Positions 35,590-43,669 of a stretch of DNA of 64,000 bases are shown one piece after another. Below the pieces are notes generated by a model. It saw only the letters and a list, made by a program, of their open reading frames with translations. It did no database searches and was not told the DNA's origin. How positions within the stretch are numbered: the first letter of the stretch is position 1; each line of letters opens with the position of its first letter. The stretch covers positions 124,001-188,000 of the forward strand of contig NZ_JAOCZP010000006.1 of NCBI RefSeq assembly GCF_025336525.1, read 5' to 3'. The stretch comes from Chelativorans salis (GTDB taxonomy: Bacteria > Pseudomonadota > Alphaproteobacteria > Rhizobiales > Rhizobiaceae). A program made the position numbers and the translations under genes.

Positions 35590-36399
35590 TTGCGCTATAT
35601 CCAGAGGGCCGAATATGGCGTGCGTCCGACCACCCATATCGATGAGGATGATCCGCTTTTTGTCCAGGCAATCGCCCGCGCCTTGCAAGTGCTCTCGGTG
35701 TTTCATGAGTCGGGAAAACCGCTGACGCTGAACGAGATCGGCGCCGCCGCCGGCGTGGGCAAGAGCGCAGCGCAGCGCGTTGTCCACACGCTGAGACAAC
35801 TCGGTTATATCGAGCGCGATGCCAACGACCGCGGCTATGTGCCCGGCATACGCATCCTCGACCACGCGCGCGATTACCTGCGCCTCAACCCACTGGTTGC
35901 TAGGGCATCGCCCGTACTGATGGAACTGAGACGCAATGCCCGCGAGCGCGTGGATTTGAGCCTGCGCGACGACCTTCGCCTCATCTATGCAGCCCGCTTG
36001 CAAAGCAAGCGCGAGACATTCTTCGCGACGCTGATTGGGCAAAGCGTGCCGATTTACTGCACCTCCGGCGGCCGTGCCATCATGGCGCATATGGGTGACG
36101 CCGAAGTGGACGACATCATCGCACGTTCGGATCGTCGCGAGATCACACCGAAAACGATCACGGATCCTGACCAAATCCGCGCCAAAGTGCGCGAGGCGCG
36201 CGAACACGGTTATGCGCTGGCGCTGGAAGAAATCCTGCAGGGAGAGATTGCCATCGCCGCGGCAATCCTGGCGGCCGACGGCACGCCGCTTGGCGCGATC
36301 CACATCGCCGGCTCCCTCAGCGAATGGGATGCAGACACCTTCTGCCGGCGCTTTGCACCGCTTGTGGGGGAAGCGGCCGGCGCCATCAACCGATTCTAA
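35590..36399 (+). CDS. IclR family transcriptional regulator
   Basis: A 269-residue regulator. The N-terminal winged helix contains LTLNEIGAAAGVGKSAAQRVVHTLRQLGYIE (residues about 50-80), and the C-terminal IclR effector domain has ESFFATLIG-like RETFFATLIGQSVPIYCTSGGRAIMAH and GYALALEEILQGEIAIAAAIL. It diverges from the M81-Dpp-M20D-M20 operon and is the likely regulator, binding the palindrome cluster in between. The sequence has an N-terminal extension of some 20 residues before the helix region. Effector unknown. Confidence 0.9.
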   Translation: MRYIQRAEYGVRPTTHIDEDDPLFVQAIARALQVLSVFHESGKPLTLNEIGAAAGVGKSAAQRVVHTLRQLGYIERDANDRGYVPGIRILDHARDYLRLNPLVARASPVLMELRRNARERVDLSLRDDLRLIYAARLQSKRETFFATLIGQSVPIYCTSGGRAIMAHMGDAEVDDIIARSDRREITPKTITDPDQIRAKVREAREHGYALALEEILQGEIAIAAAILAADGTPLGAIHIAGSLSEWDADTFCRRFAPLVGEAAGAINRF

Positions 36400-36583
36400 A
36401 CCGTCCCGACGTTTGGCTATGCCACCGAAGGCGTTTCAGTAGAGGCTGATTACAGCACCAACGCCCATTCCGACCTCTCGGCGGCGGCGTTGTGAAGGCA
36501 AGAGCTGCCTTGGCATCACGAAGGCTTTTGGAAAGCGGGCCGGCGAGCGTGCCTGAAGCCCTGCAGATTCAGGAGAACAGCCG

Positions 36584-36817
36584 ATGGCTCTGACGCAGCA
36601 AGATTTCGACACAGCAAAGCAGACCGCCTCATCGCTGAGCGAAGCGCTCCGCGATGTTCCTTTGCTCCCGAAGCATTATGGAATTTCCATCTATCTGGCG
36701 GCCGACATTGCGGCCAATGCACCGACCAAGCACCAAGCCGAAAAGATGCTGAAGGCCTTCCTAAGTGAGACACGCCACGAGATGGAAGGCATGCTGTCGC
36801 GGCTTGGAAAGAGCTGA
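36584..36817 (+). CDS. Small hypothetical protein
   Basis: A 77-residue predicted soluble, mostly helical protein with no recognised domain. AGGAG lies 8 bases before the ATG, and the composition is normal for a translated gene. It stands alone between the two IclR genes, in the boundary between the two peptide-uptake modules, with 184 bp of unremarkable sequence upstream. Not recognised; function unknown. Confidence 0.6.
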   Translation: MALTQQDFDTAKQTASSLSEALRDVPLLPKHYGISIYLAADIAANAPTKHQAEKMLKAFLSETRHEMEGMLSRLGKS

Positions 36818-36932
36818 TATTTCGTTCTACGGCTCCCGGAGGACAGGCTCGACCGTTCGTCCTTGTGAGCTTGTCTTGCTGCAGCTGGCTGATTGCGGTC
36901 GACTTGCGCTCGTCATTAAGGCGATCGAGTGA

Positions 36933-37151
36933 TCAGTCCAATACCATGGCTTTGACAATCATTTGGATCTCATGCTTGCTGAAGGTGATCGAGAACCGTT
37001 GCGTCGCCCTCGGGGTGTAGATGTCGTCGCCGATGAACGTCACGGTTACGGCATCAGCTTCATTAACTTCGATATCGCTCAACTGGAGTTCCCCGGCGAA
37101 TAGAGCCTTCGGAAGGCCGGGGCGCTTCCCCGGTTGCACCGTCATCTTCAT
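36933..37151 (-). CDS. Small hypothetical protein
   Basis: A 72-residue protein starting MKMTVQPGKRPGLPK. The ATG at 37151 follows AAAGGCGG; the frame is open 57 bases upstream without support. It has a short basic, proline-rich N-terminus followed by alternating hydrophobic strands (DAVTVTFIGDDIYTP, RFSITFSKHEIQMIV), suggesting a small beta-rich fold. No family recognised. It lies between the orphan gene at 36584 and the second IclR gene, on the opposite strand to the former. Confidence 0.5.
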   Translation of the reverse strand: MKMTVQPGKRPGLPKALFAGELQLSDIEVNEADAVTVTFIGDDIYTPRATQRFSITFSKHEIQMIVKAMVLD

Positions 37152-37318
37152 CGTTCCGCCTTTCGATGTAAATCGTTCACCGAAAGACCCCTGCAAGTAT
37201 GATGCCACCCATACGGGCCGATGCCTGTTTCAGAATGGCACTTCTGTCATCGAAGGTGTCAGATCGAGACAGCACTGCCTTGACTGAAAATCCCATCCCG
37301 CCTGCCGCGATTAGGAAT

Positions 37319-38095
37319 TCATCGAGGCTTCGGCAGGTGGATGGAGTTCGCCACCTCGATTAGATGCGGTGCAATCTCGTTACGCACTCTCGCGATATCC
37401 CACCGCAGCGCTGAAATCGAGCATTGCACGGCGGCCACTGGACGGCCGTCGCCAGAAACGATCGGCGCGGCAATGCCGATCTCGTTCATGATGTTCTCGC
37501 TTTCCGTCAGTCCGTATCCGTCTCTGGCGGCCTGCTCTATGGCGGCGGCAACCTTCGACCGGTCGAGCGTGGTCCGCGGCGTCGCCTGGACGATCGGCCA
37601 CGTCTCGACCGCCCGCTTGCGGGCATCAGCGTCGAAGCAGGCAATCATGGCGCGACCGCTGGAGGTGGTCAGCGCCGGCAGCCGGCGTCCGACGACCATT
37701 GCGCCGAAACTGGTAAGTTGCGTGGGGATGCGGATCACATAGACGATCTCGCTGCCGTCGAGCCGCGCCGCGTTCACCCGCTCGCCGAGCTTGCGGCCAA
37801 GTTCGATCATCTTCGGCATGGCGAGCTGCACGAACCGGTCCGACCACAGATAGGCGTTGGCCAGCTCCAGATACTTCAAGGACGGGCTGTAGCGCCTGGT
37901 TTCCGGGTCCTTGTTCAAATAGCCGATCTTATGCAGCGTGTTGGTCAGCCTTTGCGCCGCGCTCTTGTCCAGACCGGCCGCCTCGGCGAGCTCAGTCAGG
38001 CCCATTTCGATGCGCCGCTCGTCGAATACGCCCAGAATGCGCATCCCCTTCTCGAGTGAGCCTACGAACAGCGTATCCTGTTTTCCTTTAGACAT
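37319..38095 (-). CDS. IclR family transcriptional regulator
   Basis: A 258-residue IclR regulator with the winged helix MGLTELAEAAGLDKSAAQRLTNTLHKIGYL and the effector domain (SFGAMVVGRRLPALTTSSGRAMIA, GYGLTESENIMNEIGIAAPIV). The start at 38095 is preferred; the frame is open 99 bases further into the divergent promoter. It diverges from the rightward Dpp-GGT-M20 operon across 175 bp containing a perfect ATACGG/CCGTAT palindrome, so that operon is its probable target. Confidence 0.9.
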   Translation of the reverse strand: MSKGKQDTLFVGSLEKGMRILGVFDERRIEMGLTELAEAAGLDKSAAQRLTNTLHKIGYLNKDPETRRYSPSLKYLELANAYLWSDRFVQLAMPKMIELGRKLGERVNAARLDGSEIVYVIRIPTQLTSFGAMVVGRRLPALTTSSGRAMIACFDADARKRAVETWPIVQATPRTTLDRSKVAAAIEQAARDGYGLTESENIMNEIGIAAPIVSGDGRPVAAVQCSISALRWDIARVRNEIAPHLIEVANSIHLPKPR

Positions 38096-38195
38096 CGAAA
38101 ATCCCCGCTCCTCTCGCCCAGAGCCTGCCGCTTCAGCCATTCGCAGGCGGCACATTTCTTGACAAGCATAAATCACCCCAATACCATCCACCATT

Positions 38196-38211
38196 ATACG
38201 GTTTTCCGTAT
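38196..38211. promoter_or_regulatory. IclR-type operator palindrome
   Basis: ATACGGTTTTCCGTAT is a perfect 16-bp inverted repeat with a 4-base spacer, in the AT-rich divergent region between the second IclR gene (start 38095) and the DppA gene (start 38271). A TATTATATAATAAAA stretch directly follows and may include the -10 region of the rightward operon. Confidence 0.6.
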
Positions 38212-38270
38212 TATTATATAATAAAATTGGGGATCAAACAGAGGGCCGGTATCCGCGCCGGTTTGGAACA

Positions 38271-39785
38271 ATGAAACCATTTCTTCTTCTGAGCTCAGCC
38301 GCCTTGGCCGCCTCGTTGGCCAGCGGGAATGCGATAGCTGACAAAGCGAGCGATACCTTAAACGTTCCCTTCACGAAGGAGCTGGAATCCGTCGACAGCT
38401 ATTTCAATTCTGCCCGCGAGGGCGTCATCCTACAGCGCTCGATATGGGACGGGCTTCTCTTCAGCGATCCGGAGACCGGGGAGTATAAGGGAAATCTCGC
38501 CACATCCTGGGAATGGGTGGACAACACCACGCTGGAGCTGAAGCTGCGCGAAGGCGTCAAGTTCCACAATGGCGAGGAGTTCGACGCCGACGACGTCGTC
38601 TACACGGTCAATTTCGTTGCCGATCCGGCGAACGGCGCAGTCACGCAGCGCAACGTCAACTGGATGAAGGAAGCGCGAAAGGTCGACAAATACACCGTCC
38701 AGATCATCACCGACGGCCCCTTCCCGGCCGCGCTCGAATATCTGGCCGGTCCCGTTTCCATCTACCCGAACGAGTATTATGCTGAAGTTGGTCCCGCCGG
38801 CATGGGCCTGAAGCCCGTCGGCACGGGCCCCTACAGGGTGGAAAGTGTCGAGCCCGGCAAGCATTTCGTGCTCAAGAAATATGAGGACTATCACGACAGT
38901 CCCAAGGGCAAGGCCACGATCGGTACCATCGACATCCGCACCATACCGGATGTGAACACGCAGCTCGCGGAGCTGTTCAGCGGCGGTCTCGATTTCGTGT
39001 GGGGCGTTCCGTCGGACCAGGCGGAGAAGCTGGAGGCCATGGGGCGCTTCAACGTCGTCAACGAAAGCACCATGCGCATCGGCTATCTGGAAATGGACGC
39101 GGCGGGCCGCAGCGGCGCCGATAATCCGATGACGAAGCGCGCCGTCCGGCAGGCGATCAACCATGCGATCGACCGCCAGGCTATCGTCGACAACCTTTTG
39201 AAGGGCAGTTCCAAGGTCGTGAACTCCGCCTGCTTCCCCAGTCAGTTCGGCTGCGAGCAGGACGTGACGGTCTATGACTACGATCCTGAAAAGGCCAAGG
39301 CACTGCTGGCGGAAGCAGGCTACCCCGACGGCCTGTCGATCGACCTCTATGCCTACCGCAATCGCGAATATGCCGAGGCAATGCTCTCCTTCCTCGCAGA
39401 AGTGGGCATCGAGGCAAACCTCAAGTACCTCCAGTATTCGGCATTGCGCGACCTGCGGAACAACGGCCAGACCAGCCTCTCCTTCCAGACCTGGGGTTCC
39501 TATTCGATCAACGATGTCTCGGCCATCACCAGCCAATTCTTCAAGTTCGGCGGCGAGGATTTCGCCCGCGACGAGGAGGTGCGGGACTGGCTTGAGACGG
39601 CCGACACCTCGGTCGATCCCGAGGTGCGCAAGGAATTCTACGCCAAGGCGCTGAAAAAAATCAGCGATGAGGCCTATTGGGCTCCGCTCTTCTCTTACAA
39701 TGTGAACTACGTCTCCACGGAAGAGGTGGAGTTCGTCCCCTCCCCCGATGAGGTCGTCCGCTTCTTCCAGGTAAGCTGGCGATAG
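38271..39785 (+). CDS. Peptide ABC transporter substrate-binding protein (DppA/OppA family 5)
   Basis: A 504-residue periplasmic binding protein. The signal peptide is MKPFLLLSSAALAASLASGNAI, with probable cleavage after AIA. Family 5 features are LKLREGVKFHNGEEFDADDVVYTVNFV, GTGPYRVESVEPGKHFVLKKYEDY, PDVNTQLAELFSGGLDFVWG and AVRQAINHAIDRQAIVDNLLKG. First gene of the rightward peptide operon. It is only distantly like the binding protein at 32139, so the two importers probably take different ligands. Confidence 0.92.
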   Translation: MKPFLLLSSAALAASLASGNAIADKASDTLNVPFTKELESVDSYFNSAREGVILQRSIWDGLLFSDPETGEYKGNLATSWEWVDNTTLELKLREGVKFHNGEEFDADDVVYTVNFVADPANGAVTQRNVNWMKEARKVDKYTVQIITDGPFPAALEYLAGPVSIYPNEYYAEVGPAGMGLKPVGTGPYRVESVEPGKHFVLKKYEDYHDSPKGKATIGTIDIRTIPDVNTQLAELFSGGLDFVWGVPSDQAEKLEAMGRFNVVNESTMRIGYLEMDAAGRSGADNPMTKRAVRQAINHAIDRQAIVDNLLKGSSKVVNSACFPSQFGCEQDVTVYDYDPEKAKALLAEAGYPDGLSIDLYAYRNREYAEAMLSFLAEVGIEANLKYLQYSALRDLRNNGQTSLSFQTWGSYSINDVSAITSQFFKFGGEDFARDEEVRDWLETADTSVDPEVRKEFYAKALKKISDEAYWAPLFSYNVNYVSTEEVEFVPSPDEVVRFFQVSWR

Positions 39786-39794
39786 GATCGAGGG

Positions 39795-39819
39795 CGGGCC
39801 GGGCAGCAGGTCCGGCCCG
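39795..39819 (+). terminator. Intercistronic hairpin after second peptide-binding-protein gene
   Basis: CGGGCCGG (39795-39802) and CCGGCCCG (39812-39819) form a perfect 8-bp GC stem with a 9-base loop, starting 9 bp after the binding-protein stop and ending 23 bp before the permease start. A short T-rich run follows but no true U-tract. Confidence 0.6.
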
Positions 39820-39842
39820 TCGTTCCTTTCGGGGAGGCGACG

Positions 39843-40760
39843 ATGCTGACTTTCGCGTTGAAAAGGCTGGGGCTTGCCGTGCTCGTGGCGCTGACTGTTT
39901 CAGCCGTGAGCTTCAGCCTTCTTTATCTGTCCGGTGATCCGGCGTCTGCGATGGCGGGCGAAACGGCGACATCGGCCGACATCGAGTCGATCCGTACGCT
40001 CTACGGCTTCGATCGACCCTTCCTGGTGCAATATGCGGATTGGCTGTTCAACGCCCTTCAAGGTGATTTCGGCCAGAGCTACTATTTCAAGCTGCCGGTC
40101 TCGCAGCTCATCGCCGACAGGCTCTCCATCACCATGCTGCTTGGCGTGTGTGGCATTTCCTTCGCGCTTGTGACGGCGATCCCGCTCGGTGTCGCTGCAG
40201 CCGTGCGCCCCAACTCCTTCATCGACCGGACGGCGCTCTTCATCTCCGTCATGGGGCAGGCGATGCCGAGCTTCTGGTTCGGCCTGGTGCTGATCGTCAT
40301 CTTTTCGATCCAGCTCAACTGGCTGCCGCCTTCCGGTTCCGGCGGCTGGAAGAACTTTATCATGCCCACAGTCGTACTCGGCTATTATGCGATGCCGGCG
40401 ATCATGCGGCTCACGCGCGCCGGCATGCTGGAGGTGCTCAACGCCGACTATATCCGCACGGCGCGCGCCAAGGGCGCCGGAGAATGGCGCGTCATGTTCA
40501 AGCACGCGCTGCGCAACGCGGTGGTCCCGGTGGTGAGCCTCGCCGCCGTCCAGATGGGCTTCATGCTGGGCGGGTCCATCGTGGTGGAGTCGATCTTCGC
40601 ACTACACGGAGCCGGCTACCTGGCATGGGAGTCCATCGGCCGAAACGACCTGCCCACCGTGCAGGCCCTGATCCTGGTCTTCGCCGGCTTCTACATCGTA
40701 TTCACCTTCCTGTCGGACCTTGCCAACGCTTGGCTCGACCCGCGCATAAGGGTTGGCTGA
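39843..40760 (+). CDS. Dipeptide/oligopeptide ABC transporter permease (DppB type)
   Basis: A 305-residue inner-membrane permease with the DppB opening (MLTFALKRLGLAVLVALTVSAV, LYLSGDPASAMAG). The coupling loop is LNADYIRTARAKGAGEWRVMFKHALRNA and the end is LANAWLDPRIRVG. A strong GGGGAGG site precedes the ATG. It pairs with the next permease, whose ATG lies 2 bp after its stop. Confidence 0.93.
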   Translation: MLTFALKRLGLAVLVALTVSAVSFSLLYLSGDPASAMAGETATSADIESIRTLYGFDRPFLVQYADWLFNALQGDFGQSYYFKLPVSQLIADRLSITMLLGVCGISFALVTAIPLGVAAAVRPNSFIDRTALFISVMGQAMPSFWFGLVLIVIFSIQLNWLPPSGSGGWKNFIMPTVVLGYYAMPAIMRLTRAGMLEVLNADYIRTARAKGAGEWRVMFKHALRNAVVPVVSLAAVQMGFMLGGSIVVESIFALHGAGYLAWESIGRNDLPTVQALILVFAGFYIVFTFLSDLANAWLDPRIRVG

Positions 40761-40761
40761 G

Positions 40762-41661
40762 ATGGCAAGCAACATCGATACACTGGCACAGGAGATCCAG
40801 GGGCCGAGCCCCGCTGCTCTCTTGCGCCGGCGCGTCTTCGGCCATTACGGCCTGCTCTTTGGCGTGACGGTGCTCATCGTCATCGTCGCGCTCGCCGTCC
40901 TGGCGCCGCTTCTCGCCGGCCAAGATCCCTACGCCCAGAGCCTGGTGGCGCGGATGAAGCCACCCTTCTGGATGGAAGGCAGCGATCCCAACCATCTGCT
41001 TGGAACCGATCACCTGGGGCGCGACTACCTCGCCCGCCTGCTCTACGGCGCGCGCATCTCGCTCGCCATCGGCCTGATCGCGGCTCTCATTTCTGGCCTC
41101 ATCGGCACCACGATGGGCGTGGCGGCGGGATATTTCGGCGGCCGGGTCGATCTCGTTGTCACCTTCCTCATCAATGTCCGGCTCGCCATGCCGGTCGTGC
41201 TCGTCGCGCTGGCTGTCGTTGCCGTTCTCGGCGGGTCGCTGCAGGTGGTAATTGTCGTGCTGGGCTTCCTCCTGTGGGATCGTTTCGCCGTCGTCATGCG
41301 CTCCTCGACGCTGCAGGTTCGCGGCCTCGAATACGTGAATGCGGCGAAGGCCATCGGCTGCTCGACAAGGCGCATCATCCTGTCCGAGATCATGCCCAAC
41401 ATCCTCAACAACCTGATCGTGGTCATGACGCTGGAGATGGCGCACGCGATCCTGCTCGAGGCCGCTCTCTCCTTCCTCGGCCTCGGCGTTCAGCCTCCCA
41501 CGCCCTCATGGGGTCTGATGATCTCGGAAGGCAAACAGATGATGCTCTTCGAACCGTGGGTGATCGCCATTCCAGGTGTCGCCCTCTTCATCCTCGTCCT
41601 TGCCATCAACCTCCTGGGCGACGGGCTGCGCGACATCACAGCGCCGGAAAACAGAAGCTAG
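40762..41661 (+). CDS. Dipeptide/oligopeptide ABC transporter permease (DppC type)
   Basis: A 299-residue permease. Helix one is HYGLLFGVTVLIVIVALAVL, the DppC motif reads LLGTDHLGRDYLARLLYG, and the coupling loop reads VNAAKAIGCSTRRIILSEIMPN. The ATG at 40762 is preferred; a TTG 9 bases earlier would overlap the DppB stop. It lies in the middle of the rightward operon, 9 bp before the ATPase gene. Confidence 0.92.
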   Translation: MASNIDTLAQEIQGPSPAALLRRRVFGHYGLLFGVTVLIVIVALAVLAPLLAGQDPYAQSLVARMKPPFWMEGSDPNHLLGTDHLGRDYLARLLYGARISLAIGLIAALISGLIGTTMGVAAGYFGGRVDLVVTFLINVRLAMPVVLVALAVVAVLGGSLQVVIVVLGFLLWDRFAVVMRSSTLQVRGLEYVNAAKAIGCSTRRIILSEIMPNILNNLIVVMTLEMAHAILLEAALSFLGLGVQPPTPSWGLMISEGKQMMLFEPWVIAIPGVALFILVLAINLLGDGLRDITAPENRS

Positions 41662-41670
41662 GAGCGCGGG

Positions 41671-42660
41671 ATGAGCGAAGAACCGATCCTTGCCGTCGAA
41701 GGCCTGACAATCGACATTCCCATGGCGCAGGGCACGCTCCACGCCGTGCGCGGGATCGACTTCGAACTCAACCGCGGCGAAACGCTGTGCATCGTCGGCG
41801 AGTCGGGCAGTGGCAAGTCCCTCACCTCCCTTGCGGTCATGGGCCTGCTTCCCAAGCGGCTCGAATGCACGGCCCGCAAGCTCGCCTTCTGCGGCACCGA
41901 ATTGCAGGGCCTGCCGCCGAGCGCGATGCGGCAGTTGCGCGGCAACCGCATGGCGATGATCTTTCAGGAACCGATGACCTCGCTGAACCCGGCCTATACG
42001 ATCGGCGACCAGTTGGCGGAAGCTCTGCTCCTGCATCGCAGGGTCGGCAAGGCCGAAGCCCGCACCCGTGCAGTGGAGCTATTGGGCAAGGTGGGGATCA
42101 CCGCCGCCGAAAGCCGCCTCTCCCAATATCCGCACCAACTCTCGGGCGGCTTGCGCCAGCGCGTGATGATTGCCATGGCGCTCATGTGCGAGCCGGAGCT
42201 GGTCATCGCCGACGAGCCGACCACGGCGCTCGACGTCACCATCCAGGCGCAGATCCTGCGTCTGCTTGTCGATCTGCAGCGGGAGATGAACATGGCGATG
42301 ATCCTCGTCACGCACGACCTCGGCGTCGTCGCCCGCGTTGCCGACAAGGTGGCGGTGATGTATGCGGGCGAGGTGGTCGAGCAGGGAACAGCGAGGGAGA
42401 TCTTCGAGAATCCCAGCCACCCCTACACGCAAGGCCTTCTGCGCTGCATCCCCGTGCCCGGCCGGACGAAGCCGGGCGAGCATCTAGGCTCCATCCCCGG
42501 GATCGTCCCCTCGCTCATCGGCAAGGTTGAGGGCTGCGCCTTTCGCACGCGCTGCGACCTCGCAGAAAGCGCCTGCGCAAAACCGATTCCGATCCACGAG
42601 ACTGAGGGCGGCCATTCTTGGCGCTGCATTCATTCCCATATGGACAGGATGCCCGCATGA
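41671..42660 (+). CDS. Dipeptide ABC transporter ATP-binding protein (DppD type)
   Basis: A 329-residue ATPase. Walker A GESGSGKS is near residue 47, the Q-loop reads IFQEPMTSLNPAYTIG, the signature is LSGGLRQRVMIAMAL (an L replaces the more common Q), and Walker B reads VIADEPTTALD. The C-terminus carries the oligopeptide-transporter domain with CAFRTRCDLAESAC, whose cysteines are typical of an iron-sulfur-like or structural motif in DppD/OppD proteins. Overlaps dppF by 4 bp (ATGA). Confidence 0.93.
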   Translation: MSEEPILAVEGLTIDIPMAQGTLHAVRGIDFELNRGETLCIVGESGSGKSLTSLAVMGLLPKRLECTARKLAFCGTELQGLPPSAMRQLRGNRMAMIFQEPMTSLNPAYTIGDQLAEALLLHRRVGKAEARTRAVELLGKVGITAAESRLSQYPHQLSGGLRQRVMIAMALMCEPELVIADEPTTALDVTIQAQILRLLVDLQREMNMAMILVTHDLGVVARVADKVAVMYAGEVVEQGTAREIFENPSHPYTQGLLRCIPVPGRTKPGEHLGSIPGIVPSLIGKVEGCAFRTRCDLAESACAKPIPIHETEGGHSWRCIHSHMDRMPA

Positions 42661-43643
42661 GTGCCGCCGCCTCTCCCCCGCCGGTACTGGAGCTTTCCGG
42701 CGTCACCAAGACCTATCGCGTCAAGCAAGGCCTGTTCTCCAGGCCGAAGCCGCTTCGGGCCGTGGGCGGCGTTGATCTGCGCATCCACAAGAAGGACGTG
42801 CTTGGCCTCGTTGGGGAATCGGGATGCGGCAAGTCCACGCTGGCGAAAATTCTCCTCGGCCTGGAGGCGCCGACATCCGGCCGGGTGATGGTGGACGGCA
42901 GGGAGGTCAGCGGGCAGGACCGCACGCTGCTCGCCCGGCGCATCCAGCCCATCTTCCAGGACCCCTATTCCTCACTCAACCCGCGCAAGAGCATCGAAGA
43001 CATCATCACCCTGCCGCTGGTTGTCCACAAGGTCGGCGACAGTGCCAGCCGCGAACAGGCAGTCTCGAAGATGCTCGATCTGGTCGGCCTGCCCCAACGC
43101 GTGCGCCGGGGATATCCGAACCAACTTTCCGGCGGCCAGCGCCAGCGTGTGGCGATTGCCCGCGCGCTGGTGATGAAGCCGGAGATCGTCATCTGCGACG
43201 AACCGACCTCCGCGCTTGATGTGTCGGTCCAATCGCAGATCCTCAACCTGCTCGGCGACCTGCGCCAGGAACTGGCGCTCACCTATCTCTTCATCAGCCA
43301 CAATCTTGCGGTGATCGAGCATCTGGCGACGCGCGTGGCGGTAATGTATCTCGGCAGGATCGTCGAGGAGGCAACGGCGGCGGACCTTTTCGCCGAGCCG
43401 CGCCACCCCTACACAAAGGCGCTATTGGCATCGGTGCTGACGCCAGACCCCTCGATGTCCGTGCCCGACACGCAGCTTGGCGCCTCCTATCCGAACCCCA
43501 TAGCGCCACCGGGCGGTTGCCATTTCCACCCGCGCTGCGCGGCGATCCGCGACATTTGCAGGACGGTCCCGCCGCCCCATGTCTCGGATGCGAAGGGCCA
43601 TGTCGACTGCCACCTTTACGCGGAACGGACACAAGCCGCCTAA
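42657..43643 (+). CDS. Dipeptide ABC transporter ATP-binding protein (DppF type)
   Basis: A 328-residue ATPase with GESGCGKST, IFQDPYSSLNPRKSI, LSGGQRQRVAIARAL and VICDEPTSALD, and the C-terminal oligopeptide domain (GGCHFHPRCAAIRDIC). The start at 42657 is fixed by the ATGA overlap with dppD. It acts as a heterodimer with DppD to power the importer. The gene is 26 bp ahead of the GGT-like gene, showing that transporter and hydrolase are co-transcribed. Confidence 0.93.
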   Translation: MSAAASPPPVLELSGVTKTYRVKQGLFSRPKPLRAVGGVDLRIHKKDVLGLVGESGCGKSTLAKILLGLEAPTSGRVMVDGREVSGQDRTLLARRIQPIFQDPYSSLNPRKSIEDIITLPLVVHKVGDSASREQAVSKMLDLVGLPQRVRRGYPNQLSGGQRQRVAIARALVMKPEIVICDEPTSALDVSVQSQILNLLGDLRQELALTYLFISHNLAVIEHLATRVAVMYLGRIVEEATAADLFAEPRHPYTKALLASVLTPDPSMSVPDTQLGASYPNPIAPPGGCHFHPRCAAIRDICRTVPPPHVSDAKGHVDCHLYAERTQAA

Positions 43644-43669
43644 GCGGGCGAAACACTCAAGGCAGGAAG

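Noticed and set aside
40702-41445. A 247-codon minus-strand frame over the DppC gene
   Set aside because: Antisense shadow rich in Asp/His/Arg; the plus strand has full permease motifs.
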